A stretch of 64,000 nucleotides of DNA from Brachybacterium sp. UMB0905 (GTDB lineage Bacteria; Actinomycetota; Actinomycetes; Actinomycetales; Dermabacteraceae). The stretch lies in assembly GCF_002871795.1 (NCBI RefSeq), contig NZ_PNHL01000002.1:118232-182231 (forward strand), written 5' to 3'. Positions 8,310 through 15,357 of the stretch are shown here, piece by piece. The position numbers and the translations under genes are program-made. The notes under the pieces were generated by a model that was not told the origin of the DNA, made no database searches, and was given only the letters and a program-made list of their open reading frames with translations. The number at the start of each line of letters is the position of its first letter. Position 1 is the stretch's first letter.

Positions 8310-9451
8310 CCCGCACCATCCTGCTCGCCCCCGACAAGTTCAAAGGCACCCTGAGTGCCGCCCAGGTGGCTGCGGCGCTGCGCCACGGGATCACCGCCAC
8401 AGATCCCCATCTCGAGGTGCTGACCTGCCCGATCGCCGACGGAGGAGATGGCACGGTCGATGCCGCGCTCGCCGCCGGCTTCACTGAGCGCACCGCCACC
8501 GTCACCGGACCCACCGGAGCGCCGCACGAGGCTCGCTACGCCGTGCGTGAGCGCACCGCTGTCCTCGAGCTCGCCAGCACCGTGGGTCTGCAGGCCCTGC
8601 CCGGCGGAGAGCTCGCCCCGCACACCGCCTCCACGGCCGGACTCGGTGAGCTGATCCGCGCCGCCGCCGATGCCGGTGCCCGCACCATCCAGGTGGGCCT
8701 TGGCGGCAGCGCCTCCACCGACGCCGGGGCCGGGCTGCTCCAGGCCCTCGGAGCCCGGCTGCTCGACGCCCAGGGCCACGACATTCCGCCCGGCCTGCAG
8801 GGACTCTCCCACCTTGCCGACGTCGACCTCGCGCCCGCACGCAGAGCTCTGGACGGCGTCACCCTTGTTGTCCTCACCGATGTGGACAGCCCGCTCACCG
8901 GGCCCGACGGCGCCGCCGCCGTGTTCGGACCCCAGAAAGGACTGCAGCCCCACGAGATCGCCTCTGCCGATCAGATCCTCGCCCAGGCCGGCCGCCTGCT
9001 GGATGCATCCGGCGAGCTCGCCGCCCGTCCGGGGGCCGGCGCGGCCGGAGGCACGGGGGCGGCGCTGCTTGCTCTCGGTGCCCGCCAACGCTCGGGCGCC
9101 GAGGCTCTGCTGGAGCTGACCGGGTTCGATCAGCTTCTCGAGCGCGCCGACGTCGTGGTGACGGGGGAGGGGAAGCTCGATGCACAGACCCTCCAGGGCA
9201 AGGGCCCCGCCGAGGTGGCGCGCCGTGCCCGCGCCCGCGACCTGCCGCTCGCGGCTGTTGCCGGACGGATCACCCTGGATCCGCGCCAGCTCGCCGATCT
9301 CGGCGTCAGTCACGCCACCGACCTCACAAAGCTGGCTGGCTCGGCGGAGCGCGCCCTCGCCCACGGTGCCCAGCTGCTGGAGGAGGCCGGCGAGCAGATC
9401 GCGGTGTGGATCGCCACCCACCCCACCGGCTCGGGCGGCCCCCTGCCGTAG
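8306..9451 (+). CDS. glxK: Glycerate kinase
   Basis: A 381-residue glycerate kinase of the GarK/GlxK family (not the MOFRL type). The N-terminus [20 protein letters not shown] is the family signature; further on are [32 protein letters not shown] (Gly-rich nucleotide site) and [18 protein letters not shown]. It phosphorylates D-glycerate to a phosphoglycerate that enters glycolysis, in the cytosol. The ATG overlaps the stop of the last TadE-like gene by 4 nt, so translation is coupled to the pilus operon although no functional link is obvious. The stop lies only 11 nt before the prfB start. Confidence 0.93.
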   Translation: MTRTILLAPDKFKGTLSAAQVAAALRHGITATDPHLEVLTCPIADGGDGTVDAALAAGFTERTATVTGPTGAPHEARYAVRERTAVLELASTVGLQALPGGELAPHTASTAGLGELIRAAADAGARTIQVGLGGSASTDAGAGLLQALGARLLDAQGHDIPPGLQGLSHLADVDLAPARRALDGVTLVVLTDVDSPLTGPDGAAAVFGPQKGLQPHEIASADQILAQAGRLLDASGELAARPGAGAAGGTGAALLALGARQRSGAEALLELTGFDQLLERADVVVTGEGKLDAQTLQGKGPAEVARRARARDLPLAAVAGRITLDPRQLADLGVSHATDLTKLAGSAERALAHGAQLLEEAGEQIAVWIATHPTGSGGPLP

Positions 9452-9454
9452 ACT
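9449..9454 (+). promoter_or_regulatory. Likely -10 element of a leaderless prfB transcript
   Basis: TAGACT lies 8 nt before the GTG start of prfB, and no Shine-Dalgarno sequence is visible between them. This spacing places the transcription start at or next to the start codon, as in leaderless actinobacterial mRNAs. The hexamer overlaps the end of the glycerate kinase gene. Confidence 0.5.
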
Positions 9455-9462
9455 CTCCTCTC

Positions 9463-10578
9463 GTGGCTTCCATCGACTTCTCTGAAGAGATCCCCCAGCT
9501 CCGCTCCACCCTGTCCTCGATCGAACAGGTGACGGATGTGGCGGCGCTCGATGCGCGCATCGAGCAGCTCGAGCAGGAGGCCTCCGCCCAAGACCTCTGG
9601 GATGACGTGGAGAACGCCCAGAAGGTCACCGCCGCGCTGTCCCACGCGCAGGCCGAACGGCGCCGCATCTCTGAGCTGGCCAGCCGTATCGAGGACCTCG
9701 AGGTGATGGTCGAGCTCGCCGCCGAGGAGGATGACGCTGACACCCTCGCCGAGGCGGAGCAGGAGCTTGCGAGCATCCACAAGTCCCTCGACGAACTCGA
9801 GGTCCGCACCCTGCTGTCGGGCGAGTATGACGAGCGCAACGCCGTGATCACCATCCGCGCCGGCGCCGGTGGGGTGGATGCTGCGGACTTCGCGGAGATG
9901 CTGCTGCGCATGTACGTGCGCTGGGCGGAGAACAAGGGCTACTCCACCAAGGTGATGGACACCTCCTATGCGGAGGAGGCGGGCCTGAAGTCCGTCACCT
10001 TCGAGGTCTCCGCCCCCTACGCTTACGGCACCCTGTCCGTCGAGGGCGGCACGCACCGTCTGGTGCGCATCAGCCCCTTCGACAACCAGGGCCGCCGCCA
10101 GACCTCCTTCGCAGCGGTCGAGGTGATCCCGCTGATCGAGTCCACCGACCACATCGAGATCCCCGAGAACGAGCTGAAGGTCGATGTCTTCCGTTCCTCC
10201 GGCCCCGGCGGGCAGAGCGTGAATACCACCGACTCCGCCGTACGCATGACCCACCTGCCCACCGGCATCGTCGTGTCCATGCAGGATGAGAAGTCGCAGA
10301 TCCAGAACCGCGCTGCAGCGCTGCGCGTCATGCAGTCCCGCCTGCTGCTGCTGAAGAAGGAGCAGGAGGCCGCAGAGCGCAAGGAGCTCGCCGGAGACGT
10401 CAAGGCTTCCTGGGGTGACCAGATGCGCTCCTACGTGCTGAATCCGTACCAGATGGTGAAGGACCTGCGCACCGAGTACCAGGAGGGCAACCCCGCCTCG
10501 GTGTTCGACGGCGAGATCGATGGGTTCATCGACGCCGGGATCCGGTGGCGCGCCGAGCAGGGCAAGCCCGCGGAGTGA
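9463..10578 (+). CDS. prfB: Peptide chain release factor 2
   Basis: 371 residues from the GTG at 9463 (reads as [14 protein letters not shown], the usual actinobacterial N-terminus). It terminates translation at UGA and UAA. The stop-recognition tripeptide SPF (RF2-specific) is at about residues 204-206 in [10 protein letters not shown], and the GGQ peptidyl-hydrolysis motif is at about 249-251 in [10 protein letters not shown]. The frame is continuous, so the UGA-dependent autoregulatory frameshift known from enterobacterial prfB is absent. An upstream in-frame start 19 codons earlier lies inside the glycerate kinase gene and is less likely. Position directly upstream of ftsE-ftsX is the common actinobacterial arrangement. 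Confidence 0.96.
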   Translation: MASIDFSEEIPQLRSTLSSIEQVTDVAALDARIEQLEQEASAQDLWDDVENAQKVTAALSHAQAERRRISELASRIEDLEVMVELAAEEDDADTLAEAEQELASIHKSLDELEVRTLLSGEYDERNAVITIRAGAGGVDAADFAEMLLRMYVRWAENKGYSTKVMDTSYAEEAGLKSVTFEVSAPYAYGTLSVEGGTHRLVRISPFDNQGRRQTSFAAVEVIPLIESTDHIEIPENELKVDVFRSSGPGGQSVNTTDSAVRMTHLPTGIVVSMQDEKSQIQNRAAALRVMQSRLLLLKKEQEAAERKELAGDVKASWGDQMRSYVLNPYQMVKDLRTEYQEGNPASVFDGEIDGFIDAGIRWRAEQGKPAE

Positions 10579-10630
10579 TCCGCGGCGTCGGCATTCACTG
10601 CCCCCACCGTCTCGCGTGCCACGTGCAGTG

Positions 10631-10665
10631 TTGACCGAATCTTGACGCCTTGACCATGTTTTGAC
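10631..10665 (+). promoter_or_regulatory. Four TTGAC repeats upstream of ftsE
   Basis: TTGAC occurs at 10631, 10642, 10650 and 10661, i.e. spaced 11, 8 and 11 bp, in the spacer between prfB and ftsE. Any one could serve as a -35 element; the array could also bind a regulator. A candidate -10 (TACTCT) is at 10710-10715, about 39 nt before the ftsE start. Confidence 0.35.
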
Positions 10666-10753
10666 CGGGTAGTGCGTCCTAGGTCGCAGGAATCGGAGAG
10701 CTCGGCCCCTACTCTGAGATGGACACCTTCCCCTCGGAGAAAACAGGCTGCAG

Positions 10754-11644
10754 TTGATCCGTTTCGACGACGTCACCAAGACGTACCTGCGTGGACAGCG
10801 TCCCGCGGTCGAGAACCTCGATATCGAGTTCTCCCGCGGCGAGTTCGTCTTCCTCGTCGGCGCCTCCGGCTCCGGCAAGTCCACGCTCATGCGCATGGTC
10901 CTCAAAGAGGTCGCCCCCACGCGCGGCACCGTGTACGTCGCGGGAAAGGACCTCTCCCGCATCCCCTCTCGCCGCGTGCCGGCGCTGCGGCGTGACATCG
11001 GGATGGTGTTCCAGGACTTCCGTCTGCTGCCCTCGAAGACCGCGTACCAGAACATCGAGTTCGCGCTTGCGGTGATCGGGACGCCCCGCAAGGTGGTGCG
11101 CCGCCTGGTCCCGGAGGTGCTCGAGATGGTGGGCCTGGAGGACAAGGGCAAGCGCTTCCCGCATGAGCTCTCCGGCGGTGAGCAGCAGCGGGTGGCGATC
11201 GCCCGCGCCTACGTCAACCGCCCCTCGATCCTGCTGGCCGATGAGCCCACCGGAAACCTCGATCCCGCCACCGCGGAAGGGATCCTGGGCCTGCTGGGGG
11301 AGATCAACGAGCGCGGCACCACCGTCGTCATGGCCACCCATGATGCGAGCGCCGTGGACCGGATGCGCCGCCGCGTGGTCGAGATGGTCGACGGGGTGGT
11401 GGTCCGTGACGAGGAGGCCGGCCGCTACGAGACGCAGGCTGCGGTCTCCGTGATCTCCGGCAATCAGCCCGATGACTCCGAGGACCTCGAGCAGGACCCG
11501 CGGGACCTCACGGACCCAGAAACGGGCGACGGCGACGTGCTGGATGAGGATCTGCCGATGGACGCCGCAGAGCTCGGCGCCGACATGGACGCCGACGCCT
11601 TCGCCGAGGAGCCCCTCGACACCGAGGAGGGGATCGGCCGATGA
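10754..11644 (+). CDS. ftsE: Cell division ATP-binding protein FtsE
   Basis: A 296-residue ABC ATPase. Walker A is GASGSGKST at residues 36-44, the signature is LSGGEQQRVAIA, Walker B is ILLADEPTG and the H-loop is MATHDAS. With FtsX it links cytoplasmic ATP hydrolysis to activation of a peptidoglycan hydrolase at the septum. The start is TTG at 10754, chosen because it gives the canonical MIRFDDVTKTY N-terminus. The only upstream purine run (GGAG in CTCGGAGAAAA) is about 14 nt away, so initiation may be weak. Residues from about 230 on form an acidic tail (Asp/Glu-rich) roughly 65 residues beyond the usual FtsE length. The stop overlaps the ftsX start (ATGA). Confidence 0.96.
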   Translation: MIRFDDVTKTYLRGQRPAVENLDIEFSRGEFVFLVGASGSGKSTLMRMVLKEVAPTRGTVYVAGKDLSRIPSRRVPALRRDIGMVFQDFRLLPSKTAYQNIEFALAVIGTPRKVVRRLVPEVLEMVGLEDKGKRFPHELSGGEQQRVAIARAYVNRPSILLADEPTGNLDPATAEGILGLLGEINERGTTVVMATHDASAVDRMRRRVVEMVDGVVVRDEEAGRYETQAAVSVISGNQPDDSEDLEQDPRDLTDPETGDGDVLDEDLPMDAAELGADMDADAFAEEPLDTEEGIGR

Positions 11645-12558
11645 GGGCCCGCTACATCCTGGGGGAGATCGTCACCGGTCTGTGGCGCAATATCGCCATG
11701 GTCGTCTCCGTCATCATCGTCACCGCCGTGTCGCTGACCTTCGTGGGCGTGGGCGCACTGATGCAGAAGCAAATCCTGGACATGAAGGCGACCCTGGTCG
11801 AGCAGTCCCAGGTCACCATCTTCATGTGCTCACCGCACTCCACCTCCGCGTCGTGCGCGGGCGGCCCGGCCACCGACGCCCAGATCGAATCGGCCCGCCA
11901 AGCGCTCGAAGGCGATGTGCTCTCCCCCTACATCTCCTCGTACACCGAGCGCAGCCAGGAGGAGGCACTCGCGATCTACCAGGAGCAGTTCGCCGGCGAG
12001 GGCTTCGTCTCGAACTTCACCGAAGAGGACATGCCCGTCTCCTTCCACATCACCTTGACGAACGCGGAGGAATCCGCGGCGGTGGTGGAGTTCTTCCAGG
12101 GCCGTGACGGCGTGGATGAGGTCACCGACTTGCTGAGCGCCTTCGCCCCGTTTATTGATGTGCTCAACCAGTCCACCGTGTTCGCGCTCGGGCTGGCCGT
12201 GCTGATGCTCGTCGCCGCGGTGCTGCTGGTGGCCACGACGATCCGCATGTCTGTGGCGAACCGGCGTCGCGAGATCGCGATCATGCGTCTGGTGGGCGCC
12301 TCGAACCTCTTCATCCGTCTGCCGTTCCTGTTGGAGGGTGCGGTCGCTGCCGCGATCGGAGGCTTGATCGCCTCCGGCATGCTGTGGGTGGGCCTGCACT
12401 ACATCGTCCAAGGCTGGCTGGCACCCACGCTTGGGCAGACCCTCATCACGATCAGCGTCTCGGATCTGCTGTGGTTGGCTCCGGCGCTGATCGTCCTCGG
12501 TACCCTGTTGTCGATCGCCTCTTCGGTGGTCTCCCTCAACCGTTACCTCAAGGTGTGA
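11641..12558 (+). CDS. ftsX: Cell division protein FtsX
   Basis: A 305-residue FtsX permease with the usual four membrane helices: one near residues 15-40, then three C-terminal ones starting near LGLAVLMLVAAVLLVATTI. The extracellular domain between helices 1 and 2 carries two Cys (FMCSPHSTSASCAGG) that may form a disulfide; this loop contacts the hydrolase it activates. The cytosolic motif NRRREIAIMRLVGAS, typical of FtsX/MacB-type permeases, is present. It overlaps ftsE by 4 nt and ends 1 nt before the M23 peptidase gene, indicating one transcript. Confidence 0.96.
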   Translation: MRARYILGEIVTGLWRNIAMVVSVIIVTAVSLTFVGVGALMQKQILDMKATLVEQSQVTIFMCSPHSTSASCAGGPATDAQIESARQALEGDVLSPYISSYTERSQEEALAIYQEQFAGEGFVSNFTEEDMPVSFHITLTNAEESAAVVEFFQGRDGVDEVTDLLSAFAPFIDVLNQSTVFALGLAVLMLVAAVLLVATTIRMSVANRRREIAIMRLVGASNLFIRLPFLLEGAVAAAIGGLIASGMLWVGLHYIVQGWLAPTLGQTLITISVSDLLWLAPALIVLGTLLSIASSVVSLNRYLKV

Positions 12559-12559
12559 G

Positions 12560-13954
12560 ATGAACGCGAACTACCTGAGTCGTGGCCTGTCGGTCCTCGC
12601 CTCCGCTTCCCTGGTGGTGCTTCCCGTGCTCGCCGCTCCCTCTGCCCCGGCCCTGGCCGACGGTACGAAGGACGACAAGATCGCCGAGCGTGACGAGATT
12701 CAGCAGCAGCTCGAGGACCTGCGGATCGAGCTCGATGACGTCAGCGCGGAGCTGGCGGACACCTACATCGCGCTGGCGGAGACCGAACTGCTGATCCCGC
12801 AGGCGCAGCAGGACCTTGAGGAGGCGCAGGCCGAACTCGAGGAAGCTCGTGAAGAGGACCGCAAGGTGGGCGAGCGCCTGGAGACCGCGCAGGAGGAGGA
12901 GCGCGAGCTCACCCAGGAGGTGGAGGAGGGCCGCGGAGAGGTCGAATCCTCCAGCAGCGAGCTGGCAGGAGTGGCTCTGGACGCCTATAAGGGCAGCGGC
13001 CCTCCCAGCCCCTCCAGCGTCTACGTGGGGGGCAAGAGCCCGCAGGATGCGGTGGATCGGTCGATGAACTACCGCCTGACGATGTCCTCGCAGAGCACCC
13101 GCTTGGACTCCCTGCGGGAGGACCAGACCGTCAACGAGAACTCCTCGGATCGTCTCACCGCGGTGCGCAAAGAGATCCGCGAGCTCAAGGAGGATGCGGA
13201 GGAAGCGGTGGAACGCAAGTCCACTGCGGAGGAGGAAGCGCGCGAGGCGAAGCAGGCGCTCGATGACCTGTATTCCGATCAGCAGCAGCAGCGCGATGAT
13301 CTCGAGGAGCAGAAGAAGAAGCACGAAGGTGATCAGCGTGCGCTGGAGACCCGCAGCTCCACTCTCGATACGGAGATCGAGGAGCTCGCCCGCCAGGAGC
13401 GGGAGCGCGAAGAGCGCCTCGAGCGCGAGCGCCAACAGCGAGAGCGCGAAGCGCAGAATTCCAGCTCGCGCGGCGGTTCCTCGCGAGGTGATTCGGGTGG
13501 CTCCAACGGCGGTTCAGCGCCGTCGAACCCGGGTGGCGCGCCGGGGTCGTCGAATCAGGGCGGTGGATGGGTGCTGCCCGTCAACTCCCGCATTAGCTCG
13601 AACTTCGGCTGGCGCGTCCACCCGATCTACGGCACGCGCAAGCTGCACTCGGGCGTGGACTTCCCGGTCGGCTGCGGCACCCCGGTGGGTGCGACGCACT
13701 CCGGACGCGTGATTGCGCGGACCTATAACTCCGCGGCCGGCAACAAGCTGATCCTCAGCCACGGCATCGTCAACGGACGCCTGATGACCAGCTCCTACCA
13801 TCACCTGCAGGGTTTCGCGGTGCCCGTGGGGGCGCAGGTCTCGGCCGGGCAGACCGTCGGCTACGTGGGGAACACCGGAGGGTCCACTGGCTGCCACCTG
13901 CATTTCGAGATCCATGAGGACGGTACGGCGGTCGACCCCACCAAGTACGTGTGA
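12560..13954 (+). CDS. Secreted coiled-coil M23 peptidoglycan endopeptidase (probable FtsEX-controlled hydrolase)
   Basis: 464 residues: a Sec signal peptide (about 1-35, ending APALA), a long charged coiled coil (about 40-300, Glu/Gln/Arg-rich), a Gly/Ser linker (SSRGGSSRGDSGG) and a C-terminal M23 domain (about 355-464). Zinc ligands are visible: His363 and Asp367 in HSGVDF, and HLH at about 446-448. The layout matches EnvC/PcsB-like proteins whose coiled coil binds FtsX; here the catalytic domain looks intact, so it should cut peptide crosslinks directly. It starts 1 nt after ftsX, strongly supporting an FtsEX partnership in septal wall splitting. That partnership is inferred from context. 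Confidence 0.92.
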   Translation: MNANYLSRGLSVLASASLVVLPVLAAPSAPALADGTKDDKIAERDEIQQQLEDLRIELDDVSAELADTYIALAETELLIPQAQQDLEEAQAELEEAREEDRKVGERLETAQEEERELTQEVEEGRGEVESSSSELAGVALDAYKGSGPPSPSSVYVGGKSPQDAVDRSMNYRLTMSSQSTRLDSLREDQTVNENSSDRLTAVRKEIRELKEDAEEAVERKSTAEEEAREAKQALDDLYSDQQQQRDDLEEQKKKHEGDQRALETRSSTLDTEIEELARQEREREERLERERQQREREAQNSSSRGGSSRGDSGGSNGGSAPSNPGGAPGSSNQGGGWVLPVNSRISSNFGWRVHPIYGTRKLHSGVDFPVGCGTPVGATHSGRVIARTYNSAAGNKLILSHGIVNGRLMTSSYHHLQGFAVPVGAQVSAGQTVGYVGNTGGSTGCHLHFEIHEDGTAVDPTKYV

Positions 13955-14068
13955 GCCACCGCCCGCCGGACGGGAATTGCGTCGCGCCCATTGGTGGGCC
14001 GACGTAGGCTGGGCGGTCCGGTCGCCTGAGTGACCGGGCTGATCAGCTGGTGAGTGCAGGAGGATGCG

Positions 14069-14587
14069 ATGGCGGCGAAGAAGGCCAAGGACGCCAAGGG
14101 CGGCGCGAAGGCCGGTGCCCAGAAAGGCCCTGCGAAGAAGCTCATCGCCTCCAATAAGCGCGCTCGCCATGACTACTTCATCGATGACACCTGGGAGGCC
14201 GGGATCGTCCTGACCGGCACCGAGGTGAAGTCCCTGCGGGATCGTGGGGCGTCGCTCATCGACGGGTACTGCTACGTCGAGAGCGGCGAGGTGTGGATGG
14301 ACAACGCCCACATCGCCCCGTACGTCAAGGGCACATGGACCAACCACGCGGCGCGACGCAAGCGCAAGCTGCTGCTGCACAAGCGGGAGATCGAGAAGCT
14401 CGCCAGCAAGTCCCGGGAGAAGGGCTACACGATCGTGCCGCTGGAGATGTACTTCCTGGGCTCGCACGCGAAGGTGCTGATCGGCCTGGCCCGCGGCAAG
14501 AAGGAATGGGACAAGCGCCAGACCCTGCGCGAGAAGCAGGACATGCGGGAGGCGCAGCGTGCCATGCGCCAGCGCGAGCTGGTCTGA
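14069..14587 (+). CDS. smpB: SsrA-binding protein SmpB
   Basis: 172 residues with the full SmpB core: NKRARHDYFIDDTWEAGIVL, GTEVKSLRDRGASLIDGY, RKRKLLLHKREIEKL, and the C-terminal tail (GKKEWDKRQTLREKQD) that mimics an mRNA codon in the ribosomal A site. It binds tmRNA and delivers it to stalled ribosomes. The ATG at 14069 was chosen because AGGAGG ends 5 nt upstream; the N-terminal Lys/Ala-rich extension (AAKKAKDAKGG) is common in actinobacteria. The partner RNA ssrA lies 240 bp downstream on the same strand. Confidence 0.97.
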   Translation: MAAKKAKDAKGGAKAGAQKGPAKKLIASNKRARHDYFIDDTWEAGIVLTGTEVKSLRDRGASLIDGYCYVESGEVWMDNAHIAPYVKGTWTNHAARRKRKLLLHKREIEKLASKSREKGYTIVPLEMYFLGSHAKVLIGLARGKKEWDKRQTLREKQDMREAQRAMRQRELV

Positions 14588-14597
14588 GCTTCCGTGT

Positions 14598-14615
14598 GGG
14601 CCCGACTGCGGGCCC
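14598..14615 (+). terminator. Short hairpin after smpB
   Basis: GGGCCCG and CGGGCCC form a 7-bp perfect stem with a 4-nt loop 10 nt after the smpB stop, followed by a short TTCC run. It is weak as an intrinsic terminator because there is little of a U tract. The ~210 bp to ssrA holds a possible -10 (TAGACT, 14711-14716) and a TTGACA at 14760-14765 in the probable leader. Confidence 0.45.
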
Positions 14616-14827
14616 TTCCGCCTCCGTGCCCGCCAGCCGTTCTGCACCGCCGATTCATGGGTCTGCACTGGGCGGACGAAAATCACCTGGCCGCGCGGTG
14701 GGCAGCGCGGTAGACTCGATCCACGGTGCTACGGCGAGAGCCTCGCACCGGTGGGTTGATTGACAACTGAACAGTGTGAGTGCGAAGACGGCCCTGAGCC
14801 GTCGCCAGTCATGCATGACCCACGCCA

Positions 14828-15195
14828 GGGGCCGATCGGTTTCGACGGTCGTTGTCCAGCGAGGGGAAGCGGGCCGAGAAGCCAGAGTCATCTCGTAAAC
14901 GTCCTCTGGAAACCAACAAGTGCCGAACCCAAGCGCACTGACTTCGCTCTCGCTGCCTGATCAGCGACAGCAGTCTGGAACCCCGGGAGTGCTCCTGACC
15001 CGGATCGTTCCATCATCGAAGGAGCCACTGCTGCCAGCCTTGGTCACCGAGGCTGGGTGAACACCTCAGAGTGACTGAGTCCGTCGACGACGTGTCCGTG
15101 TGAGCGTCGGGACTGAGAACACGCCTTCACGGACTGCGCCCGGAGAAGCCCTGGCTCCGCACGATCGGACGCGGGTTCGATTCCCGCCGGCTCCA
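14828..15195 (+). ncRNA. ssrA: Transfer-messenger RNA
   Basis: The 5' end GGGGCCG pairs with CGGCTCC at the 3' end to form the tRNA-like acceptor stem, and the universal GGTTCGATTCC T-arm is present near 15175. The tag reading frame runs from GCC at 14922 to the TGA at 14958-14960 and encodes AEPKRTDFALAA, ending in the ALAA degron recognised by Clp/Tsp proteases. With SmpB it rescues stalled ribosomes and tags truncated proteins. The CCA end is not encoded (the genome reads ACGA after the acceptor stem), so it must be added enzymatically. Exact mature ends are estimated from the pairing. Confidence 0.95.
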
Positions 15196-15214
15196 CGATC
15201 GCACTCACCATGAC

Positions 15215-15256
15215 GAAGCCCCCTCACCTGCGCCGATGCGCGGGGGAGGGGGCTTC
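15215..15256 (+). terminator. Strong intrinsic terminator after ssrA
   Basis: GAAGCCCCCTC at 15215-15225 pairs perfectly with GAGGGGGCTTC at 15246-15256. It follows ssrA by 20 nt. Because the stem is symmetrical it could also stop transcription of the convergent GH3 gene ending at 15358. Confidence 0.85.
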
Positions 15257-15357
15257 TTCATGTCCACGCTCACGTCGACAGCAGCGACGCGGGGGACTCA
15301 CGTCCGGTTCGCAGGGAGAGCCCGGGTCACTGTTCTCACTGCGCTGTCGCGGGTACC

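Noticed and set aside
9463..10578. Programmed +1 frameshift in prfB
   Set aside because: The frame is continuous from GTG to the stop with no early in-frame TGA or slippery CTT-TGA, so autoregulatory frameshifting is not present.
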